A DNA stretch of 21,071 bases, from assembly GCA_002298965.1 (NCBI GenBank), contig DBMN01000284.1, positions 1-21,071 on the forward strand. The letters are read 5' to 3'. The notes below the pieces were generated by a model. That model worked only from the letters and a program-made list of their open reading frames with translations, was not told the DNA's origin and searched no databases. The translations under genes were made by a program, and so were the position numbers. This document shows positions 1 through 7,824 of this stretch, in pieces (position 1 is the first letter of the stretch; every line of letters starts with the position of its first letter). This stretch comes from Rhizobiales bacterium UBA697 (GTDB taxonomy: Bacteria > Pseudomonadota > Alphaproteobacteria > Rhizobiales > Ancalomicrobiaceae).

Positions 1-138
1 CGCCGGAGCGGCGGCGGGCGCGGCCGCGGGCGCCGGATCCGGCGTGGCGGCGGTCTCGGCGGTGGAAGCGGGAACTTCGGCCGACTTCGGCAGAGGAACG
101 CCCTCGGCGCCGTTCGACTCGTTGTTGTCAGACGTCAT
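1..138 (-). CDS. mltG: Probable MltG (endolytic murein transglycosylase), N-terminal fragment
   Basis: The first 46 codons of a minus-strand gene run off the left edge. The ATG at 138-136 has a GAGG ribosome site about 7 bases upstream, and no stop occurs to position 1. The visible peptide starts MTSDNNESNG and becomes rich in Ala and Pro. This matches the disordered cytoplasmic N-terminus that precedes the single membrane helix in alphaproteobacterial MltG. MltG cleaves nascent glycan strands at the inner membrane. No catalytic domain is visible, so the name rests on position: mltG commonly follows acpP-fabF on the same strand. It could be another protein with a low-complexity N-terminus. 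Confidence 0.55.
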   Translation of the reverse strand, partial: MTSDNNESNGAEGVPLPKSAEVPASTAETAATPDPAPAAAPAAAPA

Positions 139-228
139 GACACCTCGCGGCGCGAATGGCCGAATCGACCCGTGGTCGGCGACGACACAACGGGAGGAAC
201 ATGGCAAAACCACGTTCCGCGGGCGGGA

Positions 229-277
229 CGGCGGGGCGGACCCCGCCGCAGGCTCGTCCGAGGGGGCGGCCCCCTCG
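229..277 (-). terminator. Two tandem GC hairpins after fabF
   Basis: Two perfect 8-bp inverted repeats lie just past the fabF stop. One is 259-266 with 270-277 (loop CGG) and the other is 229-236 with 241-248 (loop CGGA). Neither is followed by a T-run, so they may slow polymerase, block exonucleases or act with Rho rather than terminate alone. They separate fabF from the probable mltG, which starts 91 bases further on. Confidence 0.4.
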
Positions 278-282
278 CCGGC

Positions 283-1542
283 TCACTCCGGCTTGCGGAA
301 GATCACGGTGGCGTTGGTGCCGCCGAAGCCGAAGGAATTGGAGAGGACCACGTCGATCTTCTTCTTCTTCGGCACGTGCGGCACCAGGTCGAGCTTGGTC
401 TCCACCGAGGGATTGTCGAGGTTGATGGTCGGCGGGCAGACCTGATCGCGGATCGCCAGGATCGAGAAGATCGCCTCGATCGCGCCGGCGGCGCCGAGCA
501 GATGGCCGGTCATCGACTTGGTCGAGGACATGGCGGCGTTCGAGGCATGGTCGCCGAGGATGCGCTCGACGGCGCCGAGCTCGATGCCGTCGGCCATGGT
601 CGAGGTGCCGTGGGCGTTGATGTAGTCGATCTCGGAGACCGCGATGCCGGCCCGCTTGATCGCCGCTTCCATGCAGCGATAGGCGCCGTCGCCGTCCTCG
701 GACGGAGCGGTGATGTGATGGGCGTCGCCCGACAGACCGTAGCCGATGACCTCGGCGTAGATCTTGGCGCCGCGGGCCTTGGCGTGCTCGTACTCCTCGA
801 GCACGACGATGCCGGCGCCCTCGCCCATCAGGAAGCCGTCGCGGTCCTTGTCGTAGGGACGCGAGGCGCGGGTCGGGTCGTCGTTGTAGGAGGTGACCAG
901 CGCGCGGGTGGCGCAGAAGCCGGCGATCGACAGGCGGTTCACCGCCGATTCGGCGCCGCCCGCCACCATCACGTCGGCATCGCCCAGCGCGATCAGACGC
1001 GCGGCGTCGCCGATGGCGTGGGTGCCGGTCGAGCAGGCGGTGACGACGGCATGGTTCGGGCCCTTGAGCCCGTGCTCGATCGACACGTAGCCGCCGGCCA
1101 GATTGATCAGGCGGCCGGGAATGAAGAAGGGCGAAATGCGGCGCGGGCCGCGTTCCTTCAGCGTCAGCGACGCTTCGTAGATGCCGCCGAGACCGCCGAT
1201 GCCGGACCCGATCAGCACGCCGGTGGCGAGCTGGTCCTCACGGCTCTCGGGATGCCAATCGGCGTCGGCGAGAGCCTGCTTGGCGGCGGTCATGGCGAAG
1301 ACGATGAACTCGTCGACCTTCCGCTGCTCCTTGGGATCCATGAACAGGTCGGGATTGTAGGTGCCGTTGGTGCCGTCGCCGCGCGGAATGCGCGCCGCGA
1401 TCTTGCAGGGCAGGTCGTCGACCTGGAAATCGTCGATGCGAACCGCGCCGCTCTTGCCGGCGAGGATGTTCGACCAGGTCTCCTCGACACCGCAGCCCAG
1501 CGGCGTGACCATGCCCAGACCCGTGACGACCACTCGACGCAT
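283..1542 (-). CDS. fabF: 3-oxoacyl-[acyl-carrier-protein] synthase II (FabF)
   Basis: FabF condenses malonyl-ACP with a growing acyl-ACP, with loss of CO2, in type II fatty-acid synthesis in the cytoplasm. The 419-residue length is normal for the family. The thiolase-fold triad is complete: Cys170 in TACSTGTH, His311 in NAHGTST, and His347 in the STKSMTGH segment that also holds Lys342. The glycine-rich FGFGGTN is at 404-410. The chosen start gives MRRVVVTGLG with GAGG five bases upstream. The frame stays open another 48 codons upstream, but that part is Arg/Pro-rich and unlike any FabF. The gene follows acpP on the same strand after a 351-base gap. The full active site and the acpP neighbour favour FabF over FabB or a polyketide synthase. 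Confidence 0.96.
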   Translation of the reverse strand: MRRVVVTGLGMVTPLGCGVEETWSNILAGKSGAVRIDDFQVDDLPCKIAARIPRGDGTNGTYNPDLFMDPKEQRKVDEFIVFAMTAAKQALADADWHPESREDQLATGVLIGSGIGGLGGIYEASLTLKERGPRRISPFFIPGRLINLAGGYVSIEHGLKGPNHAVVTACSTGTHAIGDAARLIALGDADVMVAGGAESAVNRLSIAGFCATRALVTSYNDDPTRASRPYDKDRDGFLMGEGAGIVVLEEYEHAKARGAKIYAEVIGYGLSGDAHHITAPSEDGDGAYRCMEAAIKRAGIAVSEIDYINAHGTSTMADGIELGAVERILGDHASNAAMSSTKSMTGHLLGAAGAIEAIFSILAIRDQVCPPTINLDNPSVETKLDLVPHVPKKKKIDVVLSNSFGFGGTNATVIFRKPE

Positions 1543-1893
1543 CGCGACCTCGCTTCTCTTCTCCCGCCGATCGTCGACATGCGTCCGCGCGCGGGCGGAC
1601 CGGGGAAGGAGCATCGGAGGAACGCGACGGAAGGGTCGAAGCGCGCGTCGCTCGGCGGGCGGCGGGAGCCCCGACGAAGCGATCACGGTCGACGCCGTCC
1701 GCGCCCGTGGGCCCGAGCGAACCGATCGAGAGTGACGATCCGCCGCGGGACGCGCGAGGCATCCGCGGCGGTTCGACGATCGGGCGGGCGCCCACGGCAG
1801 GGATCACCCGACACATGCACGCCGGCCACGGGGGCCGGCGCGCGGATTCTCGTCAAGAAACGCCTTGGTCCGCGCGAGGCGGACCCGACGGGA
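1543..1893 (-). other. acpP-fabF intergenic region with hairpin
   Basis: This is a 351-base gap between acpP and fabF with no credible gene. The open frames that cross it are Arg/Pro/Ser-rich shadows. It contains one strong inverted repeat, 1821-1827 with 1833-1839 (7 bp, GCCGGCC/GGCCGGC, loop of 5), about 55 bases past the acpP stop. The hairpin has no T-run, so it is more likely a processing or partial-attenuation structure than a full terminator. I could not pick out a convincing fabF promoter. Confidence 0.4.
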
Positions 1894-2133
1894 TCAGGCC
1901 GAAACGTTCTTCTCGAGGAACTTGACCGCGTCACCGACGGTCAGGATGGTCTCGGCGGCATCGTCCGGAATCTCGACGCCGAATTCTTCCTCGAACGCCA
2001 TGACCAGCTCGACCACGTCCAGCGAGTCGGAGCCGAGGTCGTCGATGAAGCTCGCGTTCTCGGTCACCTTCTCGGCGTCGACGCCGAGGTGCTCGACCAC
2101 GATCTTCTTCACGCGTTCAGCGATGTCGCTCAT
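1894..2133 (-). CDS. acpP: Acyl carrier protein
   Basis: AcpP carries growing acyl chains on a 4'-phosphopantetheine arm and delivers them to FabD, FabF, FabG and acyltransferases. It is 79 residues long, acidic and four-helix, the standard size. The attachment site is Ser37 in the DSL motif of LGSDSLD, and the recognition helix that follows (VVELVMAFEEEFG) is canonical. Upstream of the ATG is GGAAGAAGAG, a purine-rich ribosome site. The long gaps on both sides (443 bases upstream, 351 downstream) suit a separately and strongly expressed gene. Confidence 0.97.
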   Translation of the reverse strand: MSDIAERVKKIVVEHLGVDAEKVTENASFIDDLGSDSLDVVELVMAFEEEFGVEIPDDAAETILTVGDAVKFLEKNVSA

Positions 2134-2544
2134 GTGCTCTTCTTCCCAGTACAGGATAAACCGACCCCGAAAACACCGACCTCATGCCGGCGCCCCGATG
2201 CGAAACTCCAGAGACGCGGTCACGGCTCGCGCCGCTGCCGCGGGCGCTCTCCGCGGAGGAGGAAGGATCTCCCCCGACCGCCGTCGCGCGCCTTGCCCGT
2301 TCGGTCCGCGACGCCCTTCGGCGACCGACCGCTCACGGAATGTTCGACGATCTCGCCCCCCGGCCGAAGAATCGGAACCCTTCGGGCCCCTCACCCTCGT
2401 GATCGTCATGCCGTTCCCCCGAAACGCTGCTCTCGCATCTCGTCCCGGAGGTCCGACGGCCCCGCCGCTGAGGGCGGGACCGGGGTGGTTGCTAGCACAC
2501 TTTCCCGACCTTGACCAGTCGCCGGAGCGCATCGGGAAAACGGC
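2134..2544 (-). other. Intergenic region upstream of acpP, probable promoter region
   Basis: This stretch lies between the fabG terminator and the acpP start and contains no believable gene. The frames across it are low-complexity Arg/Pro/Ser. Because a terminator precedes it, acpP needs a promoter here, but I could not assign -35 and -10 boxes with confidence. A 6-bp GC hairpin lies at 2461-2466 with 2473-2478. The minus strand carries GTTTTCGGGGTC about 29 bases before the acpP ATG, and the same 12-mer occurs in the rpsF leader at 8951-8962. Confidence 0.4.
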
Positions 2545-2573
2545 GGAAAACCCCGAAAGCTCGGGAGTTTTCC
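2545..2573 (-). terminator. Intrinsic terminator of fabD-fabG
   Basis: On the minus strand, starting four bases past the fabG stop codon, there is a 12-bp stem with a single-base bulge and a GCTT loop. It is followed by the T-containing arm GTTTTCC. Arms: 2545-2556 and 2561-2573. The AAAA/TTTT outer stem makes it usable from either side. It marks the end of the fabD-fabG unit and implies that acpP is transcribed separately. Confidence 0.8.
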
Positions 2574-2576
2574 TTG

Positions 2577-3314
2577 TCAGATCATGGCCATGCCGCCGTT
2601 GACGTGGAGCGTCTGGCCGGTCACGTAGGACGCCTCGTCGCTGGCCAGGAAGACCACGGCGGCGGCGATTTCCTCCGGCGTGCCGAGGCGGCCGGCGGGA
2701 ACGGCACCGAGGATGCCTTCCTTCTGCTTGTCGTTCAGCGCATCGGTCATCGGCGTGGCGATGAAGCCCGGCGCGACGCAGTTGACGGTGATGTTGCGGC
2801 TCGCCACTTCCTGGGCGAGCGACTTGGACATGCCGATCATGCCGGCCTTGGCCGCGGCATAGTTGCCCTGGCCCGGGTTGCCGGTGACGCCGACCACCGA
2901 GGTGATCGAGACGATGCGGCCGTGGCGGCGCTTCATCATGCCCTTCACCGCGGCGCGGGCGAGGCGGAAGGTGGAGCCGAGGTTGACCTCGAGCACCTGA
3001 TCCCACTCCTCGTCCTTCATGCGCATGAAGAGATTGTCGCGGGTGATGCCGGCGTTGTTGACCAGCACGTCGAGCCGGCCGAGCTTGGCTTCGACCGCCG
3101 GGATCAGGCCGTCGACCGAGGCACGGTCGGAGAGATTGGCGACGAAGACCTCGGCGCGCTCGCCGAGTTCGGCCTTCAGCGCCTCGAGGACGGCCTCGCG
3201 GGTGCCGGAGAGCGCCACGGTGGCGCCGCGGGCATGCAGCGCCTTGGCGATGGCGGCGCCGATGCCGCCGGTCGCGCCGGTGACGAGGGCGACCTTGCCG
3301 GTGAGATCGAACAT
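2577..3314 (-). CDS. fabG: 3-oxoacyl-[acyl-carrier-protein] reductase (FabG)
   Basis: FabG reduces 3-oxoacyl-ACP to 3-hydroxyacyl-ACP with NADPH, the first reduction of each elongation round. The 245-residue protein is a classical short-chain dehydrogenase: nucleotide motif TGATGGIG at 12-19, NNAG at 86-89, and the tetrad Asn111, Ser139, Tyr152, Lys156 (the YAAAK motif). The C-terminus HVNGGMAMI is typical of FabG. The start lies 10 bases after the fabD stop. Its GAGGAG ribosome site overlaps that stop, so the two genes are co-transcribed and probably translationally coupled. Other SDRs share the fold, but position and ending make FabG very likely. Confidence 0.96.
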   Translation of the reverse strand: MFDLTGKVALVTGATGGIGAAIAKALHARGATVALSGTREAVLEALKAELGERAEVFVANLSDRASVDGLIPAVEAKLGRLDVLVNNAGITRDNLFMRMKDEEWDQVLEVNLGSTFRLARAAVKGMMKRRHGRIVSITSVVGVTGNPGQGNYAAAKAGMIGMSKSLAQEVASRNITVNCVAPGFIATPMTDALNDKQKEGILGAVPAGRLGTPEEIAAAVVFLASDEASYVTGQTLHVNGGMAMI

Positions 3315-3324
3315 GGGCTTCTCC

Positions 3325-4287
3325 TCAGATGTTGGATTCGCCGCCTCGGACGAGGCCGGCGACCATCTTCTCGACGTCGTCGGGCGTGCCGACCGGCACC
3401 GCCTCGACGCCCTCGACGATGCGCTTGACCAGGCCGGACAGGACCTTGCCCGAGCCGATCTCCCAGAGACGCGTCACGCCCTGGCCGGCGAGGAACTGCA
3501 CGCTCTCGCGCCAGCGCACCGTGCCGGTGACCTGCTCGACGAGGCGGCGGCGGATTTCCTCCGGATCGGAGATCGCGGCGGCGAGCACGTTCGAGACGAC
3601 CGGCACCACCGGGCGGACGATCGCGACCTTGGCCAGCGCTTCCGCCATGGCGTCGGCGGCCGGCTGCATCAGCGCGCAGTGGAAGGGGGCGGAGACGTTC
3701 AGCATCATGGCGCGCTTGGCGCCGCGGCCCTTGGCGATCTCGACGGCGCGCTCGATCGCCGCCTTGGAACCGGAGACCACGACCTGACCGTCGGCGTTGT
3801 CGTTGGCGGCCTGACAGACCTCGCCCTGGGCCGCTTCCGCGGCGACCGCCACGGCGTCGGCGAAGGAGAGGCCGAGGAGCGCCGCCATGGCGCCCTGGCC
3901 GACCGGCACGGCGGCCTGCATGGCGCGACCGCGGATCTTGAGGAGGCGGGCGGTGTCGGCGATCGACAGGCTGCCGGCGGCGGCGAGCGCCGAATATTCG
4001 CCGAGCGAATGGCCGGCGACGAAGGCGGCGTCGCGCGCCACCGAGACGCCCTTCTCCTCGAGCACGCGCAGGGCGGCGAGGGAGACGGCCATCAGCGCCG
4101 GCTGGGCGTTCTCGGTCAGGGTCAGCTCGGTCTCGGGACCCTCCCACATCAGGGTCGAGAGCTTCTGGCCGAGCGCGTCGTCGACCTCGGCGAAGACGCG
4201 CGCGGCGGTCGGAAAGGCGTCGGCCAGCGCCTTGCCCATGCCGACGGCCTGGGAGCCCTGTCCGGGGAAGGTGAAAGCGTTGCTCAT
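3325..4287 (-). CDS. fabD: Malonyl-CoA:ACP transacylase (FabD)
   Basis: FabD transfers malonyl from CoA to the AcpP arm and so supplies the extender for fatty-acid synthesis. The 320 residues match the family. The GQGSQ oxyanion motif is at 9-13, the nucleophile Ser94 is in GHSLGEYSA (92-100), Arg119 binds the malonyl carboxylate, and His203 in SAPFH completes the dyad. The chosen ATG gives MSNAFTFPGQGSQ and has GAGGG about 8 bases upstream. The open frame extends 62 codons further upstream without family resemblance. It is the first gene of the fabD-fabG unit and is divergent from the hemolysin III-like gene. Confidence 0.96.
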   Translation of the reverse strand: MSNAFTFPGQGSQAVGMGKALADAFPTAARVFAEVDDALGQKLSTLMWEGPETELTLTENAQPALMAVSLAALRVLEEKGVSVARDAAFVAGHSLGEYSALAAAGSLSIADTARLLKIRGRAMQAAVPVGQGAMAALLGLSFADAVAVAAEAAQGEVCQAANDNADGQVVVSGSKAAIERAVEIAKGRGAKRAMMLNVSAPFHCALMQPAADAMAEALAKVAIVRPVVPVVSNVLAAAISDPEEIRRRLVEQVTGTVRWRESVQFLAGQGVTRLWEIGSGKVLSGLVKRIVEGVEAVPVGTPDDVEKMVAGLVRGGESNI

Positions 4288-4558
4288 GGAAGCTGCCCTC
4301 GTGGGATCGTTCTTCTTCGTCGTCGGCCGCATCGGCCGTCGGGAGACGGCAGGCCCGCCTCGGGAGCGGGAAAGACCCTCAGACGGGGCCAGAGTCAAGT
4401 CGAACCGCCACGCCGAGCGCCCCGACGGGCATTTTCCGACGAAAATCGCATCGACGCCGGTCGAGAGCGTCATCTCGCGCCATATACGTATTCGTCATCC
4501 TCATGCCGGGCCCGATGATGTATGCTGGCATTGGTCGTCATTCTACCGAGGGGTCGGC
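4288..4558. promoter_or_regulatory. Divergent intergenic region, fabD / hemolysin III gene
   Basis: These 271 bases must hold the fabD promoter on the minus strand and the promoter of the PAQR-like gene on the plus strand. An AT-richer patch around 4480-4500 (containing TATACGTATTCG) is the most promoter-like part. No hexamer pair with good spacing could be assigned on either strand. Confidence 0.35.
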
Positions 4559-5236
4559 ATGTCGCTTCCCGAGAACCATCCGCGTCTGTTCAAGCGTGTC
4601 TACAGCCAGGGCGAACTGGTCGCCGACGGCGTGGTGCACGGTCTCGCCATCATCGCCGGCATCGTCGCCTTTCCCGTGCTCTTCGCGCGGGTGGTGGCGA
4701 CGGGGGCGGCGAGCGACGCGGTCGCGCTGGGCATCTACGCGCTCGGCTTCTTCCTGATGTTCGGCTTTTCATGTGCCTACAACATGACGCCGCCGTCGTC
4801 GCTGAAGTGGCTGCTGCGTCGATTCGACCATTCCGCGATCTACCTCATGATCGCCGGCACCTACACCGCGCTGCTGGTCCGGCTCGACGACCGCTTCTGG
4901 GCCTGGACGCTGATCGCGCTCGTCTGGATCGGCGCGCTCGGCGGCACCATCCTCAAGCTCGCCCTGCCGGGCCGGCTCGATCGGCTGTCGATCGCCCTCT
5001 ACCTGCTGCTCGGTTGGGTCGTGGTGATCGCGCTCGGACCGCTGATCGCCTCGCTGCCGGCGACGACGATGATCCTGGTGGCGATCGGCGGCGCGCTCTA
5101 TTCGATCGGCGTCGTCTTCTACAAGTGGGAACGGCTGAAGTACCAGAACGCCATCTGGCACGGCTTCGTCGCCGTCGCCGCCGGCTGTCACTGGGCCGGC
5201 ATCGCCGTGGCGCTGGGCGGCCCGCCGGCGGTGTGA
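4559..5236 (+). CDS. Hemolysin III / PAQR family membrane protein
   Basis: This is a seven-helix inner-membrane protein of the HlyIII/YqfA (PAQR) family, 225 residues. The family signature residues are present: ADGVVHGLA near 22-30 (His27), SCAYNM at 71-76, FDHSAIYLMIAGTYTAL from 89 (Asp90, His91), and the C-terminal WHGFVAVAAGCHW with His201 and His211. In PAQR receptors these His/Asp positions hold a metal ion. The physiological role in bacteria is unsettled. Suggestions include membrane homeostasis, and the hemolysin name is historical. The start has GAGGGG six bases upstream. The gene is single, divergent from fabD, and convergent with the chemoreceptor gene across a shared terminator. 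Confidence 0.9.
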   Translation: MSLPENHPRLFKRVYSQGELVADGVVHGLAIIAGIVAFPVLFARVVATGAASDAVALGIYALGFFLMFGFSCAYNMTPPSSLKWLLRRFDHSAIYLMIAGTYTALLVRLDDRFWAWTLIALVWIGALGGTILKLALPGRLDRLSIALYLLLGWVVVIALGPLIASLPATTMILVAIGGALYSIGVVFYKWERLKYQNAIWHGFVAVAAGCHWAGIAVALGGPPAV

Positions 5237-5264
5237 GCGGAAGCGCCCATCCCGAACATCCTCG

Positions 5265-5310
5265 GAAAACAAGAGAAGCCGCCGGAGATCTCCGGCGGCT
5301 TCTCTGTTTC
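5265..5310. terminator. Bidirectional terminator between convergent genes
   Basis: Positions 5272-5288 and 5289-5305 form a perfect 34-base palindrome (AGAGAAGCCGCC and its complement, centre GGAGATCTCC). On the plus strand it is followed by GTTTC and on the minus strand by TTGTTTTCC, so it can stop transcription of both the HlyIII-like gene and the convergent chemoreceptor gene. Confidence 0.85.
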
Positions 5311-5343
5311 CCGGCGTCGCGCGACGAGGAGGAAGTCGCGACG

Positions 5344-7539
5344 TCAGGCAGCGCGGACGGTGGCGAGGAAGCGGTTCAGCACCTCGCGCAGCGTGTCGGA
5401 CTGGCGCACCAGGCCTTCGGCCGAGTGCATGACCACGTCGGCGGCCTCGGCGGTCTCGCCGGCGGCACGATCGATCGCGCCGACGTTCGAGGTGACCTGC
5501 CGGGTGCCCGACGACGCCTGGGTGACGTTGTGGGCGATCTCGCGGGTGGCCGCGCCCTGCTGGTCGACCGAGGCGGCGATGGTGGCCGCGATGCGGTTCA
5601 TCTTGTCGATCGTGCCGGTGATCTCGACGATCGCGGCGGCCGACCCTTGCGTCGAGGTCTGGATCTCGCCGATCTGGGTGGCGATCTCGGAGGTGGCCTT
5701 CGAGGTCTGGTCGGCGAGCTGCTTCACTTCCGCGGCGACGACCGCGAAGCCCTTGCCGGCTTCACCGGCGCGGGCGGCCTCGATGGTCGCGTTGAGGGCG
5801 AGCAGGTTGGTCTGACCGGCGATGTTGGAGATCAGATCGACCACCAGACCGATCTTCTGGGCCGAGTTCGACAGTTCGCGGACCTTGGCGGCGGTGGCTT
5901 CGGCATCGCGGGCGGCGATCGAGGCGACATGGGCCGATTCGTCGACCTGACGCTTGATCTCGCCGATCGAGGCGGAGAGTTCCTCGGCCGCCGAGGCGAC
6001 GGTCTCGACGTTGACCGAGGCCGCGCCGGAGGCGGTCGCCGCCATCGAGGACTGGGTCTGCACGCGGGCGGTGGCGCCGGTCATGGTGGTGGCGGCATCG
6101 CGGAGGTGGCCGGAGGCATCGACGACGCCGGTGACGACCTCGCCCATGGTGCGCTCGAACTCGTCGGCGAGGCGGGCCATCGTCTCGCGACGTTCGGCTT
6201 CGCGGCGCAGACGCTCGGTCTCGGCCTGGGCGTTCTTCTCGAGCGCTTCCTGTTCGACACCGACGCGGATGCGGTCGACGGCGCGGGCGATGTCGCCGAT
6301 CTCGTCGCGACGGTCGGAACCGGCGATCGAGTCGATGGTCTCACGGGCGGCGAGCTTCTCGAGCGCCGCGGTGAGGCGACGGATCGGATCGGCGATGCCG
6401 CGGCCGACCAGCGCCATGGCGATCAGCGCGGCGACGGCGACGGCGAGGCCGACCATCAGCTGGTTGCGCAGGTCGGCGTTCGACTGGTCGGAGAGGGTCT
6501 GCGACAGACGCGCGGCCTCGGCCATGACGTCGGCGCGCGGCATGTCGATCATCACCGACCAGGTGTCGCCGGTGCGGCCGAGCGGGATCGGCGCGAAGAT
6601 GGTCAGGGCATCGGAGGCGGCATCGTGCTTGATCAGCGCCTTGCCTTCCTTGATCGCCGTGAGGTCGGTCGAGGCGTTCTTGTCGATCGCCGAGAGCTGG
6701 CCGCCGATGGCTTCCGGGTGGCTCGAGGAGGCGATCACCAGACCGGCCGAGCTGACGATGGTGACGGCGCCCTTGCCGTCGTAGATCGAGCTGTCGACCT
6801 TCTCGGCCAGACGCTGGACGAAGGAGAGGTCGAAGTCGGCGCCGGCGACGCCGGCGAAGTGGCCGCCGACCTTGATCGGAACCGACATGGTGGCGAGATA
6901 GACCGCCTTGCCCTGAACGATGTAGGGCAGCGGCGCCAGGATGTTCTCGCGGCCCGTCTCCTGCGGCTTCAGGAACCAGCCGCCCTTCATCACACCGTTC
7001 GGGTGGAGGTCGCGGCTGTCGTATTCGACCAGCGGCTGGAGCGCGATCTTGCCGGCGGCGTCGCGCGTCCAATAGGGCAGCGCGCGGCCGGTGTCGTCGG
7101 AACCGACCTTCTTGGCGCCGACGTTGGCGAAGTCGTTGCCGTCGAGCGCGTTGGGCATCCAGGCGCTGTAGGTGCCGTTGAAGCGCGGATTGTCCTCGAG
7201 CACCTTCAGCAGCAGCGTGTTGAGCTGCTTGCGGCGCAGGCCGCGCTCGGTGCCGCCGCTCGCATCGTCGGCGGCGACGGTCTCGAGGGCGCGCGCCATG
7301 TTGCGGGCGGCATCGAAGGCGCTGTCGACCTCGGTGCGGATCGTGCCGGCCTGATGGGCGGCGAGGCGCTCGAGCGACTCGCGGCTGGTCCGGTCGAGCA
7401 GATCGCCGACGGTCGTGTCGACATTGCGGGCGCTGCGATTGCCGGCGACGATGCCGTAGCCGAGCAGCGCGCCGGTCGCGGCGAGGACACAGATGGTCGA
7501 GAGGACCATGACGCGCGTGCCGATGGAATGAATGTTCAT
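5344..7539 (-). CDS. Methyl-accepting chemotaxis protein with dCache-type sensor
   Basis: This 731-residue transmembrane chemoreceptor signals through CheA/CheW. The order is an N-terminal helix (about 10-32), a large periplasmic double-Cache-like sensor (about 33-357, with the Cache segment PYIVQGKAVYLATMSVPI), a second helix (about 361-379), HAMP (about 380-432), and a cytoplasmic coiled coil. The conserved hairpin tip contains AGQTNLLALNATIEAARAGE at 574-593. The C-terminus lacks an obvious CheR/CheB-binding pentapeptide, so adaptation may depend on other receptors. The ligand cannot be read from the sequence, and I do not see the full amino-acid-binding dCache motif. The ribosome site before the ATG is weak. 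No che or flagellar genes are adjacent, so it is an orphan receptor. Confidence 0.93.
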   Translation of the reverse strand: MNIHSIGTRVMVLSTICVLAATGALLGYGIVAGNRSARNVDTTVGDLLDRTSRESLERLAAHQAGTIRTEVDSAFDAARNMARALETVAADDASGGTERGLRRKQLNTLLLKVLEDNPRFNGTYSAWMPNALDGNDFANVGAKKVGSDDTGRALPYWTRDAAGKIALQPLVEYDSRDLHPNGVMKGGWFLKPQETGRENILAPLPYIVQGKAVYLATMSVPIKVGGHFAGVAGADFDLSFVQRLAEKVDSSIYDGKGAVTIVSSAGLVIASSSHPEAIGGQLSAIDKNASTDLTAIKEGKALIKHDAASDALTIFAPIPLGRTGDTWSVMIDMPRADVMAEAARLSQTLSDQSNADLRNQLMVGLAVAVAALIAMALVGRGIADPIRRLTAALEKLAARETIDSIAGSDRRDEIGDIARAVDRIRVGVEQEALEKNAQAETERLRREAERRETMARLADEFERTMGEVVTGVVDASGHLRDAATTMTGATARVQTQSSMAATASGAASVNVETVASAAEELSASIGEIKRQVDESAHVASIAARDAEATAAKVRELSNSAQKIGLVVDLISNIAGQTNLLALNATIEAARAGEAGKGFAVVAAEVKQLADQTSKATSEIATQIGEIQTSTQGSAAAIVEITGTIDKMNRIAATIAASVDQQGAATREIAHNVTQASSGTRQVTSNVGAIDRAAGETAEAADVVMHSAEGLVRQSDTLREVLNRFLATVRAA

Positions 7540-7824
7540 GGTGAGGAATCCGCTGCTCGTTGACTTGCCGGATCCTCCGCCTCATTCGATTAACCAACCG
7601 TTTACGCGATGGTTTCGCGTACTGAAATTCCGGGCCTCGGATGAAAATCCATACCAATGGACAATGGAGCGACGAAGAACTTCGCATGTCCCGTGTGGTT
7701 CATACGTAGAATCAAATCGGGCATCACCTCGAATTGCACGAGAATGGTGTATTTGACGTATTCGTCACAATCGTTGATACGGGACCATCGCGATTCTGCA
7801 ACGCCTCGTCGCGGTCGTCATGCG
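7540..7824. other. AT-richer intergenic region upstream of the chemoreceptor
   Basis: These 285 bases lie between the methyltransferase stop and the chemoreceptor start, and about 7580-7790 is visibly less GC-rich than its surroundings. No gene is supported. A 6-bp hairpin (ACGCGA/TCGCGT, 7604-7609 with 7615-7620) and an inverted repeat TGACG-TATT-CGTCA (7754-7767) are present. The region should hold the chemoreceptor promoter and any methyltransferase terminator, but neither could be pinned down. Confidence 0.4.

Noticed and set aside
283..1686. A longer fabF starting 48 codons upstream
   Set aside because: The extra residues are Arg/Pro-rich and no FabF has them; the internal ATG has a ribosome site and the canonical N-terminus.
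172..2514. A 780-codon plus-strand open frame across fabF and acpP
   Set aside because: It is antisense to two genes with complete active sites. Its product is Arg/Gly/His-rich low-complexity sequence typical of a shadow frame in GC-rich DNA.
4522..7563. A 1013-codon plus-strand open frame across the HlyIII-like and chemoreceptor genes
   Set aside because: It overlaps two well-supported genes, one in another frame and one antisense, and shows no domain, only Arg/Gly/Asp-rich sequence.
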